A stretch of 64,000 nucleotides of DNA from Erythrobacter sp. (GCF_030066995.1 NZ_JASJAP010000003.1:124001-188000), one strand, 5' to 3'; shown: positions 45,913 through 56,897, counted from the first letter of the stretch. Translations and numbers: made by a program. Notes: generated by a model from the sequence alone, not told the origin.

Positions 45913-47432
45913 CGCGCACGGATAAAGGCGCGAATGTCTTCGGAAAGCTGTTCGCGGTCTTCGTCGCGGATATACATCGTATGGCCTGCATCGTAATACT
46001 TGTACGTGACCCGATCCTGCGGAATGCCCATGCGGTTGAGCGAGTATTCCGCGCCGAAGAACGGCGTTGCAAAATCGTACCAGCCCTGCGCGTTGAAGAC
46101 CTTGAGCCCGCTGTTCTGGCGCATGGCCTTCCCGATGAACGGCGCAAGGTTGAGATACGCGCCGCGACCCTGACCGCTCAGCGACCAGTCCCACCGCGCG
46201 CCAAGCCCGCCGATCGAGCTGTAGGGCCGGTCGGTTTCAAACCCGAGCCCTTCGCGCGCCCATTGGTTGATCGCGGCGGTGTAGCCCGCGTCAATGCCGT
46301 AAAAGCTGGGGTCGCTGTCGGGGTGTTCGCCCGCGTTATCGTAATCGACGCCCGTGTAGCGTGCATCCAGTCGCCCGATGGTAAGCCCCCGGTCACGCAG
46401 AAGCTCCTTGTAGAAACGCTGAGCGGTCACGCGCAGATTGGCGCGGTCGAGATAGGCTTCGGATAGCCCCGTAAGCTGCGAAAGCCGCGCGCGCACCGCC
46501 GCTCGCTCGGCGTCGGGAAGGCTCTGACCTTTGAGCAGCGCGGTCGCAAATGGACCGATGGCAAACTCGCGCGCTTCCTGCGCAATCGCCTCGACCGAAC
46601 TCGCCTGGACGACGCCGTGATAATAGGCCGCCGTCGCCATGTTCGGCAGGGTGACGATATAGGCCATCTCGTTGCCTGGCGTCGGCTCGCGGCCCGCAAA
46701 GTCGAGAATGGTCGATATGAGGATCAGGCCGTTAAGAGCGACATCGTTATACGTCGAACCCTCAAGCTCATCGACCACCATGGCCGTGCGGCTGGTGCCG
46801 TAGCTTTCGCCGCCGAGGAATTTGGGACTGTTCCAGCGTCCGTTATCGTTAATCCAGCGGCGGATGACGGAGGCGACCGCGCGCGCGTCCTGCCGTAGGC
46901 CGTAATATTTCGAGGTGTCGGTGCCCTTGGTCAGATAGGAAAAGCCCGTGCCGGGCGGATCGATGAAGACAAGGTCAGCAACATCGAGCAGGCTCGCCGG
47001 GTTATCGAGGATCGGATAGGGCGGCGCGCCATCGTCGCGCGCGTCCGAGGGGATCGCGACCCGCTTGGGCCCGAACGCGCCCATCTGGAGCCAGACCGAG
47101 CCCGAACCCGGCCCGCCGTTGTAGATGAAGAACACCGGGCGAGAGGTGTCCGCCGGGTCCTTAACATAGGAGGTGGTAACGATGACGGCTTCCTGCTTGC
47201 CCCCTTGCGAACTACTGGCGTCGCCTTCGAGGATCGTTTCGGCAATGGTCGCGGTGTAGTTCATGCGCACCCCGCCGAACGTGCCGGAATGCTGCGTGGT
47301 CTTGACCTGCGGCTCGATTGTCGCGGCTTGAGATGAAGCGCCTTCCTGGTGGCTGTCAGCCAGGGCGGGAGCGGCACTCAGAGCAAGGGCAAGGGCGGCG
47401 GCGCTGAGGGCGCTGAGAATGCGGGCGTTCAT
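45909..47432 (-). CDS. S10-family serine carboxypeptidase-like protein
   Basis: The 507-residue exported protein has a signal peptide ending near ALAD. The alpha/beta-hydrolase core has the oxyanion segment FIYNGGPGSGSVW, the nucleophile in FLGGESYGT and the likely catalytic His in AGHTMY. S10 enzymes remove C-terminal residues at acidic pH; bacterial periplasmic members are poorly studied. It is co-transcribed with a small lipoprotein downstream. Confidence 0.88.
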   Translation of the reverse strand: MNARILSALSAAALALALSAAPALADSHQEGASSQAATIEPQVKTTQHSGTFGGVRMNYTATIAETILEGDASSSQGGKQEAVIVTTSYVKDPADTSRPVFFIYNGGPGSGSVWLQMGAFGPKRVAIPSDARDDGAPPYPILDNPASLLDVADLVFIDPPGTGFSYLTKGTDTSKYYGLRQDARAVASVIRRWINDNGRWNSPKFLGGESYGTSRTAMVVDELEGSTYNDVALNGLILISTILDFAGREPTPGNEMAYIVTLPNMATAAYYHGVVQASSVEAIAQEAREFAIGPFATALLKGQSLPDAERAAVRARLSQLTGLSEAYLDRANLRVTAQRFYKELLRDRGLTIGRLDARYTGVDYDNAGEHPDSDPSFYGIDAGYTAAINQWAREGLGFETDRPYSSIGGLGARWDWSLSGQGRGAYLNLAPFIGKAMRQNSGLKVFNAQGWYDFATPFFGAEYSLNRMGIPQDRVTYKYYDAGHTMYIRDEDREQLSEDIRAFIRAR

Positions 47433-47472
47433 GAGGGCGCTCTAAAGCATCCCGCGCAAAGCGCATCAAGAC

Positions 47473-47697
47473 TTACGCGTAGATGGCGGGGCGATAGCGA
47501 GCCTCCGGGATCGGGAGGTCGCTGTCCCTTGCCGTTTCCAGCCAGCCCTCGATCGCTTCTTGAATACTGGCGATGGCCTCATCGGGTGTATCACCGTGCG
47601 CCGAGCAATACTTCAGATCGGGGACATCTGCGATCCAGCAGCCATCCTCATCCGACCAAAAAAGATTGATATGATAGTGCGCGTTCTTCACGCTCAC
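47473..47697 (-). CDS. hicB: HicB-like antitoxin, short form without DNA-binding domain
   Basis: The 74-residue protein begins at GTG 47697, overlapping the hicA stop by 4 nt (GTGA). It matches the partly degraded RNase H fold of HicB (WSDEDGCWIADVPDLKYCSAHGDTPDEAI). The C-terminal ribbon-helix-helix or helix-turn-helix found in longer HicB proteins is absent. It should bind and inhibit HicA. The gene two upstream encodes an RHH-like segment that could supply the missing DNA-binding function. Confidence 0.85.
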   Translation of the reverse strand: MSVKNAHYHINLFWSDEDGCWIADVPDLKYCSAHGDTPDEAIASIQEAIEGWLETARDSDLPIPEARYRPAIYA

Positions 47698-47942
47698 ATA
47701 TGTAGGTCATAATCCCTTACCACTTCAAGAAGGCGTTTCACCTGATAAGGCATCGCGTCCTTTCCGCGTGGCTGCACAGTTAGGATGATCGGCACGTCCG
47801 GATGCTTGTAGTGTCGGTGACTGCCTTTTTGACGGTGCATTTCGAAGCCGAATGCAGTGAGAAGGGCTTCGAAGTCTTTGAACGAGATGCGCAGTTGAGG
47901 GTTATCGAGGATTTTGGCGTAGAGTTTATCGATGCGGGTCAT
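47694..47942 (-). CDS. hicA: HicA mRNA interferase toxin
   Basis: The 82-residue HicA has the dsRNA-binding-like fold and the catalytic His in GSHRHYKHP, with the typical LTVQPRGKD tail. It cleaves mRNA independently of translation. It sits between the RHH/RAMA-like gene and hicB, overlapping both by 4 nt, so all three are one transcript and translationally coupled. Confidence 0.9.
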   Translation of the reverse strand: MTRIDKLYAKILDNPQLRISFKDFEALLTAFGFEMHRQKGSHRHYKHPDVPIILTVQPRGKDAMPYQVKRLLEVVRDYDLHM

Positions 47943-48442
47943 TGCTTGAGCTCATCAAGCTTTACCCAATCATCATCGCTGGGCCGCTTAGCGTACCAAA
48001 ATTTCCAGCCATTCACGTTGTTGCCGGAGATCGCACTTGCAGCGTCTGACGGACTGGTCCTCTTGTTGCCTTCCTGATCGACCCAACACCCTTCTCGGAT
48101 CTCGCCGGCGTAGGTCTGCCCTTTGTATGAAGCACGGAACAGCGTGCCTTCAGGAAAGAACACGTTGCTGTACCAAGCTCCACCATCGGTCAGAGAGTTG
48201 AGAAAATTCCCATGCTTGGCTGTCATGGCGCTGGGCGGCAATTTTGCGAGCAACTGGAATAAATTATTCCGGTAGCCCGGACCTCCGCCGAGGATATCCT
48301 CAACCGTACCTATGTCCCTTGCTTCGCCTTTGATTGGTTCAAGCTTCAATAGGCGGCGAATGACTGAATTATAGGTATCCTCTTCCGTTTTTCGAAGCGC
48401 GGTCAAGGCTTTGAAGACGTCAAAGTCAATCTCGATCTGCAT
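47939..48442 (-). CDS. SeqA-N-like ribbon-helix-helix plus RAMA-like domain protein
   Basis: The 167-residue protein has two recognisable parts. Residues 1-36 (ending NSVIRRLLKL) strongly resemble the SeqA N-terminal ribbon-helix-helix, with a short strand then a helix ending RRLL. Residues about 100-160 (GTLFRASYKG, then SPSDAASAISG and NGWKFW) resemble the RAMA domain linked to restriction and DNA-modification systems. It is the first gene of the hicA-hicB operon. By hand count 48241-48420 is about 48% GC, below the surrounding DNA. I infer a DNA-binding regulator, perhaps sensing methylation; this is unproven. Confidence 0.68.
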   Translation of the reverse strand: MQIEIDFDVFKALTALRKTEEDTYNSVIRRLLKLEPIKGEARDIGTVEDILGGGPGYRNNLFQLLAKLPPSAMTAKHGNFLNSLTDGGAWYSNVFFPEGTLFRASYKGQTYAGEIREGCWVDQEGNKRTSPSDAASAISGNNVNGWKFWYAKRPSDDDWVKLDELKQ

Positions 48443-48515
48443 TTACGTTCTCCGATACGAAAAGTTCTATCGAAGATAAAATAGAAAATCAACTGTAAAC
48501 ACTCAGTTTTGGCGC

Positions 48516-50723
<2,208 letters not shown>

Positions 50724-50837
50724 GGGCCTTCATATGTGCGCGCTCGGGTTGATTGTGAAGTGGCGAAGCGCGCTCTAGCGCCGCGGCTTCAATTCGGTCA
50801 TGATCCGAATCGCGGGGTCTTGGGGGAGGTGCGGAAC

Positions 50838-51305
50838 ATGCGGATTTGGTTGGCAAGCGCGGCGGCGCTTTTGGGCGCGGGCGCAGTGATCGCCCAAACG
50901 ATCGATGAGGAAATGAAGCCGCTGCCTGGCCAATACCAATCCCGGCTTGAGCTTATCTCGGCCGAGATCCCCGGCATGCCCGCCAACATGACGGAGATGA
51001 TGAAAGGCATGCTTGAGAGAAGCATCACCATTTGTGTGACGCCCGAAGAAGTCGAGGAAGGCTACAAGGAAGCGCTGCGCAAGTCGCAGGATGGCGAGTG
51101 CCGCTATAACAGCTTTACGGCCACGGGCGGACGCATCGAGGCCGAGATGGTGTGCAGCACGGATATGGGCGAGATGACCATGGTGATGTCGGGCACCGGG
51201 TCGCCCACGGCATCGGATGTCACCATGCAGATGACGGGCGAAATGGGCGGCGGGCCCGGTTCCATGACCATGCGGGTGAGGCAGAACCGGCTTGGCGATT
51301 GCTGA
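50838..51305 (+). CDS. DUF3617-family exported protein
   Basis: ATG 50838 is preceded by GGGGGAGG. The 155-residue protein has a signal peptide ending near VIAQ and matches the DUF3617 pattern: a short beta-rich, Met- and Gly-rich domain with paired Cys residues (ICVTPEE, GECRYNSF, VCSTDMG, LGDC). It is likely periplasmic. Its paralogue follows 45 nt downstream, suggesting tandem duplication. The function of the family is not established. Confidence 0.78.
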   Translation: MRIWLASAAALLGAGAVIAQTIDEEMKPLPGQYQSRLELISAEIPGMPANMTEMMKGMLERSITICVTPEEVEEGYKEALRKSQDGECRYNSFTATGGRIEAEMVCSTDMGEMTMVMSGTGSPTASDVTMQMTGEMGGGPGSMTMRVRQNRLGDC

Positions 51306-51350
51306 GCGTATTGGACGGTCTTGGCCGCAAACTGATCTAAGGGGGAAGAT

Positions 51351-51902
51351 ATGACGCGTTTGGTTGTCGTGCCACTTTTGGCTGCGTTTGCGCTTTCGGC
51401 GTGTGGGGGAGGAGGGTCTTCGGTTGATGCGGACGCCGATGCCGATGGCAAGGTGACGGCGCAGGAAGCGCGCGACGCCATGGCCGAAGTGCGGCGCGAG
51501 ATGAAGCCCGAACCCGGAAAATACGCAACAACAATGACTGTGATCGACGTCAGTATGCCGGGCGCGCCGCCCGAGATGGCGCAAATGATGGGCGGGGCGA
51601 TGAACAATACGGGCGAGTTTTGCCTGACGCCTGAGATGGCGGAGCAGGGTTTTGAGGATTCGCTCAAGCGGGGCCAGAACGAGGCGTGCACCATTGAAAG
51701 CTTCACCATCGATGATGGCGATGTGAACATGGCGATGACCTGTCAGGGACAGGGCATGGGCACCATGTCCGCTCAGCTCGATGGAACGGTAACACCAACG
51801 AGCTCCGACATGACGATGGCAATGAGCGGCTCGGTTCCCGAACTCGGCCCGATCGAAATGACGATGGCCTTCAAACAGGAGCGCGTGGGCGCTTGCGACT
51901 GA
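51351..51902 (+). CDS. DUF3617-family lipoprotein with EF-hand-like loop
   Basis: The 183-residue paralogue of the preceding protein begins with a lipoprotein signal (LSAC). Directly after the anchor comes DADADGKVTAQE, which fits a 12-residue EF-hand calcium loop with acidic residues at positions 1, 3, 5 and 12 and Gly at 6. The DUF3617 domain with the same Cys pattern follows. The acidic insert is missing from the neighbour. GGGGGAAG lies just before the start. Confidence 0.78.
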   Translation: MTRLVVVPLLAAFALSACGGGGSSVDADADADGKVTAQEARDAMAEVRREMKPEPGKYATTMTVIDVSMPGAPPEMAQMMGGAMNNTGEFCLTPEMAEQGFEDSLKRGQNEACTIESFTIDDGDVNMAMTCQGQGMGTMSAQLDGTVTPTSSDMTMAMSGSVPELGPIEMTMAFKQERVGACD

Positions 51903-52004
51903 CGCGCCGCCGATGACCGCCTGCTAGTGGAGAGTCGGAGTTGCGTCGTCGCGGACGTACTGCGGTCTTTTCATTGGCGCTTCGTCGGGTTAGGGTCTTC
52001 GCAT

Positions 52005-53480
52005 ATGCAGCAAGCGCAAACGGGATCAAGTGCGAGCGCGGACCCTGGCGAGGCCGTAAACTTCGACGAGATGACGGACGCGATCGGAGCCGTTAGGCCA
52101 GCTTACGCTGATTATTGCGGCTGGCTTGGCGAGCAGGACTCGTCGGCCCTTAGACGCAAGAGCACCGAAGCGGATGAGAGCTTTCGGCGCACCGGGATCA
52201 CCTTCAACGTCTATGGCGAGGATGAAGCCGAAGAGCGTCTCATCCCGTTCGATATGGTGCCGCGCGTCATCACCGCGTCTGAATGGCGCAAACTGACCCG
52301 AGGCATTGAGCAACGCGTGCGCGCGCTCAATTCGTTTCTCTACGATCTCTATCACCGGCAGGAAATCATCCGGGCGGGGCGTGTGCCCGAAAGTCTGTTC
52401 GCTCAGAACGATGCGTGGTTGCCCCATATGGTGGGCTTCACGCCGCCCGGTGGCATCTACACTCATATCGTCGGCGTCGACCTGGTGCGGACCGGGCCCG
52501 ACGAATTCTTCGTTCTCGAGGACAACGCGCGCACGCCGTCTGGCGTGTCCTACATGCTCGAAAATCGCGAGACGATGATGGCGATGTTCCCCGACCTGTT
52601 CAGCCGGGTCGCGATAGAGCCGGTCTCGAATTACCCGCGTCGCCTTGCGCGCAGCCTCGCCGCGTGCGCCCCGCCGGCTTTCCAAGCCAGCGGCAACGCA
52701 AAGCCGATGGTCGCGGTGCTGACGCCCGGCATCTACAACTCCGCCTATTTCGAGCACGCCTTTCTGGCTGACCACATGGGCGCGGAACTGGTTGAAGGCT
52801 CGGACCTGCGGGTCGTCGAAGGCCGGGTGCAGATGCGCACGACCCGGGGCTACAAGCCGATCGATGTGCTCTATCGGCGGGTGGATGACGAATATCTGGA
52901 CCCGCTGACGTTCAACCCCGACAGCGTTCTGGGCGTACCCGGCATCATGGATGTGTACCGCGCAGGGGGGATTACGATCGCCAACGCCCCCGGCACCGGC
53001 ATTTGCGACGACAAGGCGATCTACAGCTTCATGCCGGAGATCGTGGAATTCTACACGGGCGAGAAGCCGTTATTGCCCAATGTCCAGACCTGGCGCTGCG
53101 CCGATCCGGACAGCCTGGCTTACGTGCTCGACAATCTGGAAAACCTGGTGGTCAAGGAAGTGCACGGCTCGGGCGGCTACGGCATGCTGATCGGCCCGAC
53201 CGCGACCAAGAAAGAGATCAAGGCGTTCCGCGCCAAGCTGGAATCGCGACCGGCCAACTACATCGCGCAGCCCACTTTGTCGCTTTCGACCTGCCCGATC
53301 TACACCAAGAAGGGCCTCGCGCCGCGCCATGTCGATCTGAGGCCGTTTGTGCTTGTCTCTCCCAGCGGGATCGACATCACTCCCGGCGGCCTTACGCGCG
53401 TGGCGCTAAAGGAAGGTTCGCTGGTGGTGAATTCAAGCCAGGGTGGCGGCACCAAGGACACCTGGGTCTTGAAGGACTGA
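52005..53480 (+). CDS. Circularly permuted ATP-grasp protein
   Basis: ATG 52005 gives a 491-residue protein; an in-frame GTG at 51927 extends it with residues unlike the family. It carries the DUF404/407-type circularly permuted ATP-grasp fold, with segments such as EDNARTPSGVSYMLENR, GICDDKAIYSFMPE and VVKEVHGSGGYGM. Such proteins are predicted amidoligases forming peptide-like bonds. It begins a four-gene run with alpha-E, transglutaminase and Anbu genes (9, 14 and 60 nt gaps), a grouping found repeatedly in proteobacteria. Substrate unknown. Confidence 0.9.
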   Translation: MQQAQTGSSASADPGEAVNFDEMTDAIGAVRPAYADYCGWLGEQDSSALRRKSTEADESFRRTGITFNVYGEDEAEERLIPFDMVPRVITASEWRKLTRGIEQRVRALNSFLYDLYHRQEIIRAGRVPESLFAQNDAWLPHMVGFTPPGGIYTHIVGVDLVRTGPDEFFVLEDNARTPSGVSYMLENRETMMAMFPDLFSRVAIEPVSNYPRRLARSLAACAPPAFQASGNAKPMVAVLTPGIYNSAYFEHAFLADHMGAELVEGSDLRVVEGRVQMRTTRGYKPIDVLYRRVDDEYLDPLTFNPDSVLGVPGIMDVYRAGGITIANAPGTGICDDKAIYSFMPEIVEFYTGEKPLLPNVQTWRCADPDSLAYVLDNLENLVVKEVHGSGGYGMLIGPTATKKEIKAFRAKLESRPANYIAQPTLSLSTCPIYTKKGLAPRHVDLRPFVLVSPSGIDITPGGLTRVALKEGSLVVNSSQGGGTKDTWVLKD

Positions 53481-53489
53481 AGCTGCCCA

Positions 53490-54434
53490 ATGCTCGGACG
53501 CACAGCCAACAGCCTGTTCTGGATGTTCCGCTACCTTGAGCGCTCGGAGAACACCGCGCGCTTGCTGGAGGCGGCCTTGCGCATGGCGCTGACGCGCGAT
53601 GTCGTATCGGCGGAGGAGGAATGGCGTTCGGTCGTCTCGACGCTTGGCATTCGTGAACTCTATCAGGAAACCAACGACACCTTTGACGGGCATTCGGCGT
53701 GGAATTTCGTCCTGCGCGACAAGGCCAACGCGGCCAGCGTGCGCGAAATGTTCGGCGCGGTGCGATCCAACGCACGGGTCGCGCGGACCAACATTTCCTC
53801 CGAAGTGTGGACCGCGATCAACGAAAGCTACCTCAAGCTCGACCCGATGCTGGCCCGACCCGTCAGCCAAAGCGCGGTCGGAGAGGTTGTCCAGATGATC
53901 CGGCGGGCCGGCACCCGGGTGCACGGCGCGCTGGATGGGTCAATGCTGCGAAACGAGAGTTTCCATTTCGCCCGCGCGGGCACCTATATCGAGCGTGCGG
54001 AAAGCACTGCGCGCATAATGGACATGAAGTATTTCCTGCTCTTGCCCTCGCTTAATCACGTGGGCTCGCGTCTCGACAACGGGCAGTGGGATCAGGTGCT
54101 GCGCTCGGTCGCGGGTGCGGGCGCGTACAGTTGGCTCAACGCTGGCTATATCGAGGCGCGCAGCATTGTCGAATTTCTCATCCTCGACGATCGGTTTCCG
54201 CGCAGCCTCGCCTTTTGCCGCAGCGCGTTGCGCGACAATCTCGACGCGTTGGCCCGGATGCACGGCGAGAAGGGCCGATGCCATGAATTGATGGCCGAAG
54301 CCGATGAACGGATCAACAACCTGACCGTGGACCAGATATTCGACCGCGGTCTGCACGAGTTTCTCAGCGACGTCATGGCGCGCAATGTGGCCATCGCGGA
54401 CGCCATCGCCGAAGATTACCGGTTTCTCGCCTGA
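53490..54434 (+). CDS. Alpha-E domain protein
   Basis: The 314-residue all-helical protein of the alpha-E family (DUF403) starts MLGRTANSLFWMFRYLERSENTA, the family signature with a repeat-like YIERAESTARIMD at about residue 165. It contains no known catalytic residues and is thought to act as a partner of the ATP-grasp protein, with which it is often fused. It starts 9 nt after the ATP-grasp gene. Confidence 0.9.
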   Translation: MLGRTANSLFWMFRYLERSENTARLLEAALRMALTRDVVSAEEEWRSVVSTLGIRELYQETNDTFDGHSAWNFVLRDKANAASVREMFGAVRSNARVARTNISSEVWTAINESYLKLDPMLARPVSQSAVGEVVQMIRRAGTRVHGALDGSMLRNESFHFARAGTYIERAESTARIMDMKYFLLLPSLNHVGSRLDNGQWDQVLRSVAGAGAYSWLNAGYIEARSIVEFLILDDRFPRSLAFCRSALRDNLDALARMHGEKGRCHELMAEADERINNLTVDQIFDRGLHEFLSDVMARNVAIADAIAEDYRFLA

Positions 54435-54448
54435 AGGGTTGCTAGCTG

Positions 54449-55291
54449 ATGCGTCTCTCGATCCGCCACACGACACGCTACGCCTTTTCCGACCCGGTGA
54501 TCCACGCCTTGCAGCGTCTGCGCCTGACGCCAAAGGGCACGCAGGGCCAGAGCGTGATCCACTGGGATATGGAATTCGAGAACGCCCATCCGGAACTCGA
54601 ATACGACGATCAGCACTTCAACACGGTCACGCTGGTCGCGGTCGAGCCGGGCGCGAACGAGGTGATTGTCACCAGCAACGGCACCGTCGAAACGCGCGAT
54701 AACGCCGGCGTGATTGGCCAGCATTCCGGACACATGCCCTTGTGGAGCTTCCTCGGTCAGACCCCGCTGACGAAGCCGGGGCCCAGGATGCGGGCGCTGA
54801 TCCGCGAAGTGTCGGGCCCCGAAGACGGCGAAAGGCTCGACTATCTCCACGCTCTGTCCGCCCGAATTCGCGAGCTGGTCGAATACGATCGCGCAGGCAG
54901 CGATGTCGACACCAGCGCGGAAGAAGCGGTCGCGACGGGCAAGGGTGTGTGCCAGGACCACACGCATATCTTTATCGGCGCGGCGCGCGCTGCCGATATT
55001 CCGGCGCGCTATGTCAGCGGCTATCTGATGATGAACGACCGCGTCGAACAGGAGGCCACCCACGCCTGGGCCGAAGCGCATATTGACGGGCTGGGCTGGG
55101 TCGGTTTCGATATCTCCAACGGCATTTCGCCCGACCCGCGCTATGTGCGGGTGGCGACCGGTCGCGACTATCGCGACGCGGCCCCGGTCACGGGCATCAG
55201 CTTTGGCCAGGCGGAGCAGCTTTTGACTGTGCACGTACAGGTCGCCGATCAAACTCAGAGCCAGGATGAAAGCGGCCAGAAGCAGCAATAG
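54449..55291 (+). CDS. Transglutaminase-like protein
   Basis: The 280-residue protein has the bacterial transglutaminase N-terminal domain (about 1-80, beginning MRLSIRHTTRYAF) and the papain-like core. The catalytic triad is visible: Cys168 in GKGVCQDHTH, His in THAWAEAHI (about 204) and Asp in GFDISNG. No signal peptide is present, so it acts in the cytoplasm. It probably works as a peptidase or amide-exchange enzyme on the product of the ATP-grasp protein; this is inference from the recurrent cluster. Confidence 0.9.
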   Translation: MRLSIRHTTRYAFSDPVIHALQRLRLTPKGTQGQSVIHWDMEFENAHPELEYDDQHFNTVTLVAVEPGANEVIVTSNGTVETRDNAGVIGQHSGHMPLWSFLGQTPLTKPGPRMRALIREVSGPEDGERLDYLHALSARIRELVEYDRAGSDVDTSAEEAVATGKGVCQDHTHIFIGAARAADIPARYVSGYLMMNDRVEQEATHAWAEAHIDGLGWVGFDISNGISPDPRYVRVATGRDYRDAAPVTGISFGQAEQLLTVHVQVADQTQSQDESGQKQQ

Positions 55292-55351
55292 CGCTTTGCT
55301 CGAAGATGCTCTTGGTCTAACGCGCCGAGCGCACATCAGGAGCCTTTGGGA

Positions 55352-56095
55352 ATGACTTACTGCGTGGGTATGATGCTCGATAAGGGCCTGGTCCTCATGA
55401 GCGACACCCGCACCAATTCGGGCGTCGACAACATTTCGGTATTTCGCAAGATGTTCTCCTGGCACGTGCCCGGCGAAAGGATGATTGCGATCATGACCGC
55501 CGGCAATCTGGCGACGACGCAAGCGGTCGTCAGCCAGCTTGAAGAGCGCACGAAAGAACCGGACGAGCGCGCCAACACGCTCCTGAAAAGTCCGACCATG
55601 TTCAGCGTTGCGACCGATATCGGCCGGCTCTTGCGCGAAGTGATCGCGGAACGGCAGTCGGCCAACGGCTCTCGCGGGGCGGGCAGGTTCACCGCATCGA
55701 TCATTCTTGCAGGGCAGATTGCGGGGATGGAGCCGCGCCTGTTCATGGTCTATCCGGAAGGCAACTTTATCGAGGCGAGCTGGGATACCCCGTTCTTCCA
55801 GATCGGGGAAACCAAGTATGGCCGCCCGATCATCATTCGCGGCTATGATCGCGACATGAGCTTTGAGGACGCGGTCAAGCTGTTGATGGTCAGTTTCGAT
55901 TCGACGCTGAAAGCAAACCTGTCGGTTGGCCTCCCGCTTGACCTGATGGTCATCGCCAAGGATGAATTCGCCCCCACTCACCAGAAGCGGGTGACGCACG
56001 AGGACGCCTATTTCGGCGAGATCTCGTCAGGTTGGGGGGATGCTTTGAAATCGGCCTTCCACTCTTTGCCCAATTACGACTTCGAGTCGCCATAG
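55352..56095 (+). CDS. Anbu (ancestral proteasome-like beta subunit)
   Basis: ATG 55352 has AGGAG at 55338-55342, 9 nt upstream, better than the TTG at 55346. The 247-residue Ntn-hydrolase starts MTYCVGM, so removal of Met exposes Thr2 as the likely nucleophile. The segment GLVLMSDTRTNSGVDNISVFRKMF and the fold match Anbu, related to HslV and the proteasome. It ends the ATP-grasp/alpha-E/transglutaminase cluster. Anbu forms open helical or ring assemblies in other species; its substrate is unresolved. Confidence 0.92.
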   Translation: MTYCVGMMLDKGLVLMSDTRTNSGVDNISVFRKMFSWHVPGERMIAIMTAGNLATTQAVVSQLEERTKEPDERANTLLKSPTMFSVATDIGRLLREVIAERQSANGSRGAGRFTASIILAGQIAGMEPRLFMVYPEGNFIEASWDTPFFQIGETKYGRPIIIRGYDRDMSFEDAVKLLMVSFDSTLKANLSVGLPLDLMVIAKDEFAPTHQKRVTHEDAYFGEISSGWGDALKSAFHSLPNYDFESP

Positions 56096-56270
56096 GGTTG
56101 CGCGCCGAGGCACGCGATTAGCCGCGTGAGCCTGGAAGTTAGGCGTTTTCACGTTCATTTTGGAGTGCGGCAAAGGCCTGATCACAAAGCGGAAAATTGG
56201 TTAACTTGCGGGTATTACTCCGGATCGGAAGGAGTCTCGCGTGAATTAACCGGAAGGCTGGCGCAACACG

Positions 56271-56897
56271 ATGACCATGTCACGCCAAGCCACTCTTCAC
56301 TTCATCGATTCTTCCAGTCGGCATCGCGCCGAACTGGCCCGGATCGGGTTTTCACTCGGCCACCATGCGGAGGTCTACGGAGATCTGTCCGAACTTTCGA
56401 TCCATCCCCCTCGCGAGGGCATCATTGTCGCGCGCGACACGATGTCGGAAGGCGGGGTGGCGGTCATTCTCGAACGCCTGAGCCGTCTTGGTATCTGGCT
56501 GCCGCTCATCGCTTTCGAGACGCAGCCAAGACCGGGCCGTATTGTCGAGGCGATCAAGGCCGGGGCGCTCGATTATCTTTCGCTCCCGCTTGATCCGGAC
56601 CGGTTCGCGCGTTGCCTCGGCCGGATTGAGAAGGAAGCCGAGATGTTCGGTCAGGCGCGGCGGCGCATGATCGAGGCCCGCGACCGCATTTCCAGTCTCT
56701 CCACCCGTGAACGTGAGGTCCTCGATTGGCTCACGGAGGGGAGCAGCAACAAGGTGATCGCTCGCGAACTCGATATCAGCCCGCGGACCGTCGAAATTCA
56801 CCGCGCAAACATGATGAGCAAGCTTGGTGCACGCCACGCCGCCGAAGCGGTCCGGCTCAAGCTGGAAGCGAGGCTCGAACCTCAAATCCGCGCCTGA
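56271..56897 (+). CDS. LuxR/FixJ-family regulator with degenerate receiver
   Basis: The 208-residue protein has a receiver-like domain (about 1-120) and a C-terminal LuxR helix-turn-helix (STREREVLDWLTEG, then RTVEIHRANMMSKLGAR). Residues needed for phosphorylation are missing: the usual acidic pocket is IDSS, the phosphoacceptor position in GIIVARD is Ala, and the conserved Lys segment reads DYLSLPLD instead of KP. It follows Anbu by 175 nt. A phosphorylation-independent regulator is likely. The start may also be ATG 56277. Confidence 0.85.
   Translation: MTMSRQATLHFIDSSSRHRAELARIGFSLGHHAEVYGDLSELSIHPPREGIIVARDTMSEGGVAVILERLSRLGIWLPLIAFETQPRPGRIVEAIKAGALDYLSLPLDPDRFARCLGRIEKEAEMFGQARRRMIEARDRISSLSTREREVLDWLTEGSSNKVIARELDISPRTVEIHRANMMSKLGARHAAEAVRLKLEARLEPQIRA

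Noticed and set aside
56199..56251. GGTTAA and TTAACC inverted arms upstream of the degenerate-receiver gene
   Set aside because: The spacing of about 41 nt and lack of symmetry around the arms do not fit CtrA (TTAA-N7-TTAA) or other known sites.
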